Shown: positions 1 to 7,813, counted from the first letter of the stretch. The stretch: 9,817 bases of DNA from Parachlamydiaceae bacterium (GCA_003164155.1 PLSG01000465.1:1-9817), one strand, 5' to 3'. The notes: a model not told the origin generated them from the letters alone. Translations and numbers: made by a program.

Positions 1-51
1 TTTCCTGCCTGATCCGAAGCTACCACCTTGAAATCCGATATGCGTCAATTT

Positions 52-3000
52 TTATTGCAGGGATAATGCCGGTTTGCAGCTATAAACGTAGTTTATTTCG
101 GGATGGAAGACACCCTTTTTGGGTGGCTTAATTGCTTTTTCGGCCGTATGGCTTTTCATTTCCCCTTCTGTTTTCTCCGAAGCTTCTTTAGCTTCTTTTT
201 CCCCCTTTCGCGGCATAGACCAGTTGGCAAATCTTTCATCGGTAGTTTTGGGTATCTTTTCAAGGGGCGGAAAATCGGCAAATCCATTTTCTGGGCAGGC
301 GGCGCAAAGGTGTAATTCGGAGGGCAATTTGGTGATTGCCGAAGATAGTTTAAAAACCTTATATGCGGAGGTGGCCAAAGCCCGCATATCATCTTTAAAG
401 GTGCTCAGGGCGTAGGTGTTTTTGATAGCTTTAATATACTCTATGTGATCTGAATGCCGTTTATTTTCAGTTACAAAGCGCAAGCCTTCTATTGCCAGGC
501 TACACAGCTGATCTATTTGCTCAGAAGTGAAAATGGCGCGCTCGTTGGCCGCTATGATCAAAAGGAACATGATCAGTTGACCGAGAGATTTATAGCCTGC
601 ATTATCTGCTAGGCGAGCGTTATGTTGTTCTGATTCCCCCATCATAGCTATGAGCATCTGGGACACATGGATGATGTGTTTGATACTTGCCTCATCCAAT
701 TTTGTATGGGGAAAAAAGAGCGTGACATATCCGTTACTCGTATAGCCGGGAAAAACTTGGAGCGTCTCAGCTGGTGTATTAACGCCTTCAGGATGTACCA
801 TCTGATGCACGATGTAGGGAACAATGGCTAACTCAAGCATGAGGAGCCTAAACACTTCGAAAAGGGCCGTCTGTTTTTTGGCATCCAGGGGAAGAGTGCT
901 ATTGACCGTGAGTATGTTGAAGACCATCTCGTATCCAGTGGGCAAATTGCTGCCTAGGAGTTGCTGTAAGGAAACCAGTTTTATATGATTAAATAGGTCC
1001 AAGATAGGGGGAGAATCCTTCTCAAAGTCAAAAATGAAATTATGCATTTTATTAAAGATTTTGCATTGAGAGAGAAATAGGCAGAAACCTGTTCTGTATT
1101 TATACTTGAATATGCTGTAGATGAGCTTTGAGGAAAGCTCGCATAGCTTTTCTGCAAAATCGGCACGTATTTTTTCATTTCCTTCTATATCGGGCAGGAG
1201 GTGCAATCCTTCTTGGGCGGCAAAATTGAGCATATAGTGGGCGGCGGTACACCACTTAGGGGAGATATTCAAAGCCTCCTGTACTAGTGTGCAGATAACT
1301 TGTTTAATTTTAAGCTTGTCTGTGGGCATGCTATGTGGGCGCAGTTTCTTTCGCAACTCATGAAAAGCCACCTTGATGACTTCTGGATGGTCAAGGTTAG
1401 ATTTTAGCCACCGATGTAGGCACTCTAGCGATAAGTTGTTGCAGATGATGTGCTGTTTTTTATTCAATACCCCTTCGGTAATTGCCAAAATCTGATCTGC
1501 GGCGCGAAAACTGTCTGATTTCTGACATAGGTCGACGATGCGCAGCACAAGTTTAAAAGCTATTTCGGCAGCCGTTTTGTTTTTTCTAGGACCGAGTTTG
1601 CCTGCCATGAAATATTTGGCAGCGTCATGCACGCTAATCAGGCCCAAGAGGTATTCGGCAATTTCCCAATACCGCATATCCGCGGTCTCTGCACACAAAG
1701 CGCTGAGAAAGGAAAGGAAATCTAGTTTTTCGGCTAAGTCAATTTCCACGGATAGTTGCTCTATCCAGTTTGAAAAGGTATTGAGCAGTTTTTGGATCAC
1801 CGCCTCACTGTGTTCACTGCTAGGCAAGGCCATAAACTGTCTGAAAAGAAGCTGGATGGTTTGTGTCCAGCTCGCCGGGGGTAGCCTTTGGAGCAAGAAG
1901 TCGCATCCCCAAAGAAATTTGTCGGCGCTGGCTACTTTTGCGGAGATGTGAAATTGGCATCTTTCGATCTCAAAGAAATCCATTTTCGCGCCGGGCTGCT
2001 TGGCATATTCCCCATCAGGTTTAAATTCATCTAAAGAGGCTTTGATTAGGTGCGCATATTCACTGAGGACTTTCTGATCGGATTCCCGCTCTGCCAGGCT
2101 CAGAATTAATTTAACGATTAACCTAAAGGCTTGGATGAGTGTATTTTTTTCGACAGGATACTTGGATGTGATAGTTTGCGGCAACAGTTCCGAGAAAATC
2201 AGCAATCGCAGCTCTTTAGGCAGATCACCTGGAATAAGTGCAATTTTCTGTAAAATTCCCAAATAGAGTTCCGCATTGAATTCGGCGCTGTCTTTTAGTA
2301 AGCGAAATAGGAAATGGATGAATTCCACTTCCGTCTCTCCTCTCCCGGCTTTAATGAGATGCGCATTGAATTGTGTTTGTACGCTTTTTCTCAATGGGGC
2401 TTCGAAGTCTTGGTTGCGCTGAATGGCTATCCAGAGATAGGTCAGCAAAGACATTTGGCCGGTCTGCATAAATATGGGCAATAAGCACATGATATTATCT
2501 GCGGAAAAATGAAATATAAGCCCTTTCGTCTCGAGCATTTTGAGGAGTGTTTCCAAGGCTGCTAGAAATTCTAGATTGCGGCTTTTGTGGGGCAAGCGGC
2601 AAGCAATTACGCGCACAAAGAGCGTTTCTATAACCAAATTCCAGCAATCGCCGCTAAATTGATCAGAAAGCAGCAAGTTATAAAACGTCTCCCAAGCGGC
2701 TTTATGGGAGATGTCTTCGCTGCAATCAAGCAGCCGCACAGTTATTTGTTGCTCCAGGGCGATTATCTCCGAAGCATAGGCTCTTGCTTTATCTTTTTCT
2801 AACCTCATGGCATTGAGTAAGAGGCGCACGCTTTCTAGTTCTTTAAAGGCAGCCTCTTTTATGCCTGCTCGACATCCCTGCCATAAGATGGATACGCCAT
2901 CCCCATACAAATTTTTTGTGGTGGTCCTTCTGAAGTTGACGGCTTCGTTAAGCCAATGCAGGCACCTGGCGCGCAATTCGCGGGTTGTCGAAGTCGATGT

Positions 3001-6000
3001 CAGAGGTGTGGAGATTGACATGGTTGAGGAAGATATTGACGAGCCCTGCGCCTGTTCGATCAGTGCTGCATATTTTTGGACCAACAGGAGGCAGGTGCTG
3101 TCGTAATGCTCAAGCGCCAGTAATTTTTTTGGAAGAAGCATAATAAAGCAGCTTTCAATTAGCACCAGATGTTCCAGCGTCGGCTCTAAGGCTATGGCGT
3201 GAAATACGCGCAATAGGCGGCTGCTTAGCGCAAGGCGCTGTTCGGAGGATAGCTCGAAGTTTTGCGGTCCACTTTTTTTTAAAAGGGCATGCAGGCAATC
3301 GAACACCTTTTTCCAACAAGCCCCATATGCCTGCCTTTTTTCTGCAGAAGACATGCCGCTGCATATGAGCTCACATAAGACTAAGGCCTGATGCAGCGGA
3401 AGATCCTTTGGAAGGTTATCTATATGGTTTTCGAAAAGCGTTCCGTTTTCAATGAAAAGGTCAAAGGCCCGCAGAAGGTTTTTCTCTTCCTGTGCATCCA
3501 GGTGTTTTTTGAGCAGCCATAAGACTACTTGTAAGTGGTGGCGAGGGGTTAACTGTGTATTGACATGGCTCAAAAAGGCATCGGCTTTAGCCAGGTTAAA
3601 GCGCGCGGCAAATGGAATAAACAAGCTGAGCACATGTGACCAGTTTTTCTTGAAATCTACTTTAGCTAGCTTGGAGAAAGCTTCTAGGTTTTTCTTTTCC
3701 TTGGCGTCTTGGGTTCTGCGCAATAGAGACCACGTTTCTGTGAATTCGCTAAATATTTTTTGAGTCTTTTCAGTTGAATCATCGCCTGCAAAAGAGTGCA
3801 TGACCATTTCGATTAGACGCATTTGCTGTGCGGCCTGTTGCTTATCCTCAGGTTCGCTTTGATGAAAAAAGGCAATAATGCTTTGGCCTATTCTCTCGCA
3901 AGATTTTTGGTGGGGTATATCGGGCAGTTTGCCGGAGTGTATCTGCAAAAGATCCGCTAACTGCAGGATCAGCTCCTGATATTTGAGGGGAATAATTTGG
4001 GTGCGTATCAGCGTGGACAAAATTTTGCCGCAGACATAAAGCTGCTGGATGAGTTTTTCTTCGATAGCTGCGTTAAACAAAGCGGCGATATTTAGCCAAG
4101 CAGCCTGCTGCTCCATAGGGCTAGTGTCCAGCAAGTCCAAGGCTGCTAAAAAAGCCTTTTGTAGCGACTCTATGAGCTCCGCTGTGCGGCATTTTTTAGA
4201 TAGTTCAATAGCCGTGGATAGGATCTTTTTCCCAAAATTGAGGGCGGTCGAAGCCTCTAGTCCTTTCAGCGTCAGCAGCCTCTCTTGGCTTAAACAAACG
4301 TCGAGAAAGTGGCCAAGCGTTTGCTGCCGAGATTTTGGATTAATGGCGCCAAGGTCGCCTAGCGCCATAAGACAATCGTAGATCACTGGCAGCCGCCTAA
4401 TTTCGCCATTTTGAGCTTGATGCATGCTCATGCGTATGCTTTGGGCCATCGTATCATAGAAGTTAGGCACAGCTGCGGCGCTTTTTTTCACGCTCTCCTT
4501 TTCGGTCAGCTTTTGCAAGACTTCCAAGTAGTTGTCCCACGTCTCTTTAAGTTGCTTGGCATCTGCTCCCAAGCAATTAGCTTGCAGGCATTGCATCAAT
4601 CCCAAGATGATGGGGTCGAGGGTATTATCGCGCAGTTTTCGGAGCTCTTCTTGCAGGCTTATAAGCGGCACAATTTGCTTTAAGCTTGCCAGAGCTTTTT
4701 CTCCCATGGCTTCTTGAAAAACAGAGGGCAAATGCTCCGCGGCAAAAGCATAAAAACGGCGCTTAGCACCGCCCTCCACAAAATGCGTGGACAGCAATAC
4801 GGCCAAAGGACCCACTTCAAAGCTGGATAGGTAGGTGTGGATGATCTGGACATTGCTCATACGGGGCCAATCCGTAGCATTAGAGGAGCTAGTGGAAGAA
4901 GATGAGGAGCTTGAAGAGCTTGAAGTTGAGCTGAGCGCAGGCGTTTTTAAAAGGGGAGGGGAGAGCAGCCCCTCCAATTCTGGATGTGCCGCAAACAGCT
5001 TTTCGACGATGGGTTTGCTGAGTATGAAATTTCGCATGACGCACTCAGGAGGCTCGCCTAAAAGCAAGTAATGCGTTCCCTTTTCGTGCGTATAAGCCAA
5101 ATGCATGCGCGGAGGGGCGGTCGGGGCAATGAAGGGGAAGGCGTATGCTTGGCAGTGCGGGTCTTTGGCTATCCATTGATTGAAAAAGAGGCCTTTAACA
5201 TAGGCTAGCAAATGGGGATAGACTTCTGGGCATAAGTGAATGCCTTTGGCCAACAAAATGGCAGGATGGGCGATTCTCTTCTTTGAAGCTAGATCTAAAC
5301 AGGCTTTGGCAAAGACTGCGGCATAGTGCAGAGCTTTATCTTTGCTTGCCTCGCCATGCACAGGGAGGGGAATCGTAGAGCGAAGATCTAGCTGTGAGGG
5401 GATTTGCCGGAAAATATGCAAGAAATTCAGCATCTCTATCCATGCACCCATATGGTCATGTTTATAGTGGTTCGATTGGTGCCTAAAAAAATCTTCGGCC
5501 ATTTTTTCGGTCTTACTCTTATCGATCTCGGAAATTATCTGCTTCAAAGCTTCTTCCACCAGTTCAGAGGAGGCTTCAAAGCCTTGAGTGCATTTATGCA
5601 GCAGGCGGTATAGCAGCAAGCTAACGCTTTGGGGGTTTTTGACAATAAAGCGCCGCTCCTTGAGATGAGCCAGATTTTGCATGAAGGTGGACTCATCGCA
5701 AAATTTATCGCCATCTACACAGAGGACTCTTCCCGTAGTAAGCGAAGCCATAAATCCATCTGAGGTAGAGACATGGCGGCGAGCTTTTTGGAAGATGAAT
5801 TTGATATCTAGCATGTCTCCTAAGCCCAGCAGCGAGCTCCAGTCGCGCGTCTCTACAATCATTTTTTTTCGATAGAGATAAAAGTCTTCCACTTCCATCA
5901 GGGACAGGGAGGTTTTATGCTGTTCTTCCAACAGTTTGCGCAAAAATTCGCAGCTGATTTTTTTGGGTTCCGAAAAGTTGGGTTTTTCCAAATGATAGCA

Positions 6001-6390
6001 TAGATCTATGTCGGCATAGGGGAGTCGGCTTAGCAAATGACAGGCTGCTCCTCCGATAATGTAGGGCTCTTCTGGCCCAATCAAACCACATTTGAGCAAA
6101 CCCGCATTGAGCGCTGTGTACATATCGAGGGCTGTGAAGCGCAGGGTGGGCAAACTTATCGAAGAGGTACCTGGTTTATGCAGGTTTTCTGTTTTGGGCA
6201 TTAAACAGGAGGTGGTCTGCTTCATTTGCTCTAGCAAAATTAATGCCTGGGAGGTGAGCCGTCCAACATAGGGGATATCTTTGCTGCCCTTGATCTCTTT
6301 TTCGCGACTCAAGGGCGGAGAGGAAAAAGTTGCGGCGGCTATGTCAAGGCTTTTAGACAAGTGAGAGGTGGTGGTTGTGGGCACTGACAT
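52..6390 (-). CDS. Giant protein with N-terminal TENT5/FAM46-like nucleotidyltransferase module and long helical C-terminal region
   Basis: A 2112-residue protein. Seen: G113-G114 at a strand-helix turn, then D127-I-D129, then D195 in LDIKF, the GG/DxD/D pattern of DNA polymerase beta-fold nucleotidyltransferases. Around these, RDW(182-184)-SSLLGL, D195-I-K-F, R204-R205, S210-D-G-F, HLKERRFIVKNP (242-253) and LLLYRLLHKCTQGF (258-271) follow the order and spacing I know from animal TENT5/FAM46 non-canonical poly(A) polymerases; in TENT5 the third acid is Glu rather than Asp. Inferred role: transfer of nucleotides to RNA or another acceptor. A Ser tract (about 487-503) separates this part from ~1600 Leu-rich, mostly helical residues, possibly HEAT/ARM- or TPR-like solenoid, that I cannot assign. 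A second Ser/Thr tract lies near 1115-1136. The C-terminus (~2050-2095) is Lys/Glu-rich. No signal peptide or convincing membrane segment is visible. The start has a weak AAGG 10 bases upstream overlapping the previous stop, suggesting coupling. CCA-adding enzyme or another NTase is the main alternative. Confidence 0.85.
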   Translation of the reverse strand: MSVPTTTTSHLSKSLDIAAATFSSPPLSREKEIKGSKDIPYVGRLTSQALILLEQMKQTTSCLMPKTENLHKPGTSSISLPTLRFTALDMYTALNAGLLKCGLIGPEEPYIIGGAACHLLSRLPYADIDLCYHLEKPNFSEPKKISCEFLRKLLEEQHKTSLSLMEVEDFYLYRKKMIVETRDWSSLLGLGDMLDIKFIFQKARRHVSTSDGFMASLTTGRVLCVDGDKFCDESTFMQNLAHLKERRFIVKNPQSVSLLLYRLLHKCTQGFEASSELVEEALKQIISEIDKSKTEKMAEDFFRHQSNHYKHDHMGAWIEMLNFLHIFRQIPSQLDLRSTIPLPVHGEASKDKALHYAAVFAKACLDLASKKRIAHPAILLAKGIHLCPEVYPHLLAYVKGLFFNQWIAKDPHCQAYAFPFIAPTAPPRMHLAYTHEKGTHYLLLGEPPECVMRNFILSKPIVEKLFAAHPELEGLLSPPLLKTPALSSTSSSSSSSSSSTSSSNATDWPRMSNVQIIHTYLSSFEVGPLAVLLSTHFVEGGAKRRFYAFAAEHLPSVFQEAMGEKALASLKQIVPLISLQEELRKLRDNTLDPIILGLMQCLQANCLGADAKQLKETWDNYLEVLQKLTEKESVKKSAAAVPNFYDTMAQSIRMSMHQAQNGEIRRLPVIYDCLMALGDLGAINPKSRQQTLGHFLDVCLSQERLLTLKGLEASTALNFGKKILSTAIELSKKCRTAELIESLQKAFLAALDLLDTSPMEQQAAWLNIAALFNAAIEEKLIQQLYVCGKILSTLIRTQIIPLKYQELILQLADLLQIHSGKLPDIPHQKSCERIGQSIIAFFHQSEPEDKQQAAQQMRLIEMVMHSFAGDDSTEKTQKIFSEFTETWSLLRRTQDAKEKKNLEAFSKLAKVDFKKNWSHVLSLFIPFAARFNLAKADAFLSHVNTQLTPRHHLQVVLWLLKKHLDAQEEKNLLRAFDLFIENGTLFENHIDNLPKDLPLHQALVLCELICSGMSSAEKRQAYGACWKKVFDCLHALLKKSGPQNFELSSEQRLALSSRLLRVFHAIALEPTLEHLVLIESCFIMLLPKKLLALEHYDSTCLLLVQKYAALIEQAQGSSISSSTMSISTPLTSTSTTRELRARCLHWLNEAVNFRRTTTKNLYGDGVSILWQGCRAGIKEAAFKELESVRLLLNAMRLEKDKARAYASEIIALEQQITVRLLDCSEDISHKAAWETFYNLLLSDQFSGDCWNLVIETLFVRVIACRLPHKSRNLEFLAALETLLKMLETKGLIFHFSADNIMCLLPIFMQTGQMSLLTYLWIAIQRNQDFEAPLRKSVQTQFNAHLIKAGRGETEVEFIHFLFRLLKDSAEFNAELYLGILQKIALIPGDLPKELRLLIFSELLPQTITSKYPVEKNTLIQAFRLIVKLILSLAERESDQKVLSEYAHLIKASLDEFKPDGEYAKQPGAKMDFFEIERCQFHISAKVASADKFLWGCDFLLQRLPPASWTQTIQLLFRQFMALPSSEHSEAVIQKLLNTFSNWIEQLSVEIDLAEKLDFLSFLSALCAETADMRYWEIAEYLLGLISVHDAAKYFMAGKLGPRKNKTAAEIAFKLVLRIVDLCQKSDSFRAADQILAITEGVLNKKQHIICNNLSLECLHRWLKSNLDHPEVIKVAFHELRKKLRPHSMPTDKLKIKQVICTLVQEALNISPKWCTAAHYMLNFAAQEGLHLLPDIEGNEKIRADFAEKLCELSSKLIYSIFKYKYRTGFCLFLSQCKIFNKMHNFIFDFEKDSPPILDLFNHIKLVSLQQLLGSNLPTGYEMVFNILTVNSTLPLDAKKQTALFEVFRLLMLELAIVPYIVHQMVHPEGVNTPAETLQVFPGYTSNGYVTLFFPHTKLDEASIKHIIHVSQMLIAMMGESEQHNARLADNAGYKSLGQLIMFLLIIAANERAIFTSEQIDQLCSLAIEGLRFVTENKRHSDHIEYIKAIKNTYALSTFKDDMRALATSAYKVFKLSSAITKLPSELHLCAACPENGFADFPPLEKIPKTTDERFANWSMPRKGEKEAKEASEKTEGEMKSHTAEKAIKPPKKGVFHPEINYVYSCKPALSLQ

Positions 6391-6402
6391 GTCGCTAAAA
6401 CC

Positions 6403-7155
6403 TTATTGGCTAGGAGTCCGATTTTCGGAGCTGATAAATAGAACAGGGCGCGCCATGATTTTTTCTTTCCAGAAATCGTCAGCTTCTTTTTTGCAATACA
6501 TGCTAACCCCGCCAAACTCTGGGCAGGGTTTGCCTGTTTTTGCATTTTGGAAGGCGGTCAGCATTGCTTCGTCTTGTTTAGGATTGTCAGAGGTCATGCG
6601 GCAAGCGGCCACATAGAATCCATGCGAGTCTCCAGCGGCAGTCAAAGCTATTTTCACTCCCAATCCGTGGCAAATGGCTATTTCGGCGACAGCTTGAACT
6701 AGTATGCTTCCGCCTCCCCTGCATTTTTGCCGTGCGTACGCATCTAGCCTTTCTATAAAAAGGGCTCCTTGCGGTTCAGCGTATTCTCGGACACTTGTAT
6801 GGTAAATGCCTTTGGGGAATTCAAGCAAAGCCAAGCTGTCTGGATTTGTGCCCTCAATGCCTTGAACTTCTGCCTCTGCTAGGCATCTAGCCTCAAAGCC
6901 TTCCCCAACATAGACGGAAAGGTACAAGGGTTTTGTTAGGAGGGATTTTGTGATGTATACTGGCAGCTCGGCACCGCTATCTTTATCGGTGACACATGCT
7001 GTTCCAATTAATTTTTGGAAGCAATACCTGTGAATGAACGCCTCTAGTTTCTTTCGGGTGGCTTGTCTTTTCTTATTCAGTTCGACCTGAGTGAAAGGAA
7101 AAAGGGGAATGTAATCCGCTGTATAATCTAAGATAGTGTCTATAATCATATGCAT
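6403..7155 (-). CDS. GNAT-like N-acetyltransferase domain protein
   Basis: A 250-residue protein. The C-terminal half reads as a GNAT core: a beta strand (GALFIERLDAY, 130-140), then R146-G-G-G-S150 where GNAT enzymes hold the pyrophosphate of acetyl-CoA (R/Q-x-x-G-x-G/A), a helix (151-164), a strand (GVKIALTAAG, 166-175), then HGFY (178-181), the position where GNATs often carry the FY of a late motif. The first ~45 residues are a charged helix; residues 65-115 look like strands. Inferred role: acetyl transfer from acetyl-CoA; the acceptor is unknown. It is the first gene of a probable operon, with its TAA only 12 bases before the giant nucleotidyltransferase-like gene. Neither ATG at 7155 nor the one two codons later has a clear Shine-Dalgarno sequence, so the start is uncertain by two residues. 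Gene call is good; family call is moderate because motif A is not a perfect match. Confidence 0.75.
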   Translation of the reverse strand: MHMIIDTILDYTADYIPLFPFTQVELNKKRQATRKKLEAFIHRYCFQKLIGTACVTDKDSGAELPVYITKSLLTKPLYLSVYVGEGFEARCLAEAEVQGIEGTNPDSLALLEFPKGIYHTSVREYAEPQGALFIERLDAYARQKCRGGGSILVQAVAEIAICHGLGVKIALTAAGDSHGFYVAACRMTSDNPKQDEAMLTAFQNAKTGKPCPEFGGVSMYCKKEADDFWKEKIMARPVLFISSENRTPSQ

Positions 7156-7219
7156 ACTTTATTATCAAAAATATTTTGTTAGCTTAACATTTTCGGCTAC
7201 TGTAACCATTTTTTCTTCT

Positions 7220-7276
7220 ATCTTTACCATCTTTCTTATCCTGAAAATTTTACAGGATGGGAAAGATTGAAAAGAT
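7220..7276. repeat. Long inverted repeat / hairpin
   Basis: The left arm 7229-7243 (ATCTTTCTTATCCTG) pairs with the right arm 7253-7267 (CAGGATGGGAAAGAT): 13 Watson-Crick pairs and two central G-T wobbles, around a 9-base loop AAAATTTTA. A second paired segment, ATCTTT at 7220-7225 with AAAGAT at 7271-7276, extends it past a 3x3 internal loop. It lies 65 bases upstream of the first codon of the minus operon, so it would be in the 5' leader if transcription starts further upstream. No T-run follows on either strand, which argues against a standard intrinsic terminator. The arms also create a short direct repeat of ATCTTT. Function unknown: leader structure, operator or mobile-repeat remnant. 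Confidence 0.7.
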
Positions 7277-7306
7277 GAGAAGCATGGAAGGTATGGCTAT
7301 GCATTG

Positions 7307-7323
7307 ACTGGAAATTTTCCAGT
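7307..7323. promoter_or_regulatory. Perfect 17-base palindrome, operator-like
   Basis: ACTGGAAATTTTCCAGT is an 8-base arm, one central T, and the exact reverse complement of the arm. The size and symmetry suit a dimeric DNA-binding regulator. It lies about 150 bases upstream of the minus operon start and over 430 bases upstream of the right-facing promoter, so control of the minus operon would be the more natural guess. It could also be simply part of the cluster of dyads in this spacer. No regulator is encoded in the window. Confidence 0.4.
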
Positions 7324-7360
7324 GATGGTGAGCTCGGTTTTTCCTGCCACTTCTTTGTAT

Positions 7361-7516
7361 CTCGACTTTATGATTTTTTTTGGTTGCCTCCCCAGGGAAA
7401 AGAGGAGCAGAATTTGCATTTTTGTTCGAAACCAATCGTCGCATGCCGCTTGGTGAGAACAAAATGCAAAGATTGCCGTTTTTCACAGGGAGGAAGCCCC
7501 AAATCATAAAGTCGAG
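7361..7516. repeat. 156-base imperfect palindromic element (head-to-head inverted repeat)
   Basis: The outer 16 bases CTCGACTTTATGATTT (7361-7376) recur exactly as the reverse complement at 7501-7516. Moving inward, CCTCCC (7387-7392) matches GGGAGG (7488-7493), TTTGCATTTTTGTTC (7413-7427) matches GAACAAAATGCAAA (7457-7470) with one base deleted, and ACCAA (7431-7435) matches TTGGT (7450-7454), around a centre near GCATGC (7441-7446). The arms are about 70-75 bases, with substitutions and small indels, as expected for an old inverted duplication or a palindromic mobile repeat. I do not recognise the family. It could fold as one long RNA or cruciform hairpin, and it explains the open frames on the minus strand here. 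Confidence 0.75.
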
Positions 7517-7757
7517 TGCATGCGTTGTTTATTGATAATTTCAAAGGCGGCTGATTGCTTGTGTTGTATGCATATTGAAAAGATACTATACTTAGTTGCG
7601 TGCGCAGTGTCAATACTTAATAAATAAGCTGGAGGCCTTTGCCGCGGTGCGCGCGCTGAAAGACTCCTTCAGTTTTTGTGATGCAGAGCTGATCTGTTAT
7701 TTTGTTTTGGTTATTTGATTGTTTTAATGGTGTTGGTGGATTGGTTGATTTATTTAT

Positions 7758-7786
7758 TTGACATAACACATTTTAGTGGTTAATAT
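7758..7786 (+). promoter_or_regulatory. Sigma70-type (chlamydial sigma66-type) promoter for the Cys-hydrolase gene
   Basis: A perfect TTGACA -35 box (7758-7763), a 17-base spacer, and TAATAT as -10 (7781-7786, 4 of 6 against TATAAT). T-rich DNA lies upstream. Transcription would start near 7793, leaving a leader of about 30 bases before the preferred ATG at 7825. The match suggests expression by the main sigma factor without need of an activator. Confidence 0.65.
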
Positions 7787-7813
7787 TAAATGTAAATAGT
7801 ATTTCATTTAAAA

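Larger units (their letters stand above)
7156..7812. other. Intergenic regulatory spacer rich in inverted repeats
   Basis: A 657-base spacer between the divergent minus operon and the plus-strand Cys-hydrolase gene. I see no credible gene in it. Two overlapping minus-strand open frames (85 and 81 codons) lie across a long imperfect palindrome, so their openness is better explained by the repeat than by selection on a protein. It holds three dyad structures (listed separately), a T-rich stretch with repeated GGTT and TTTATTT words at about 7698-7757, and one strong promoter facing right. No confident promoter is visible for the minus operon: an AT-rich GATAAT word lies just before its first ATG but would leave almost no leader and has no good -35. 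Confidence 0.7.

Noticed and set aside
1..51. Possible next gene or terminator downstream of the giant gene on the minus strand
   Set aside because: Only 51 bases are visible; no hairpin with a T-run and no start codon with a ribosome site can be seen.
2587..5875. Several plus-strand open frames of 60-137 codons lying inside the giant gene
   Set aside because: They are antisense shadows of a continuous 2112-codon gene, with odd composition and no conserved motifs.
5370..6120. Reading the N-terminal module of the giant protein as a tRNA CCA-adding enzyme
   Set aside because: The GG and DxD fit both families, but the downstream W-S-x-L, D-I-K-F, Arg-Arg and NP elements match the TENT5 layout and I see no CCA-enzyme motifs C to E; kept only as an alternative.
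7115..7200. GATAAT word just upstream of the acetyltransferase-like gene as a -10 box
   Set aside because: The paired -35 is poor and the transcript would begin almost at the ATG, so it was not called as a promoter.
7250..7613. Two overlapping minus-strand open frames (85 and 81 codons) between the divergent genes, one with Cys pairs resembling a zinc finger of a transposase
   Set aside because: They cross the 156-base palindrome, lack good ribosome sites, overlap each other, and the Cys-rich peptide appears on both strands because of the repeat symmetry. No transposase motif could be followed further.
7656..7677. Terminator-like CTGAAAG...CCTTCAG stem followed by TTTTTG on the plus strand
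   Set aside because: The stem has only five to six pairs with a mismatch and no plus-strand gene lies upstream for it to end, so it was not listed as a feature.
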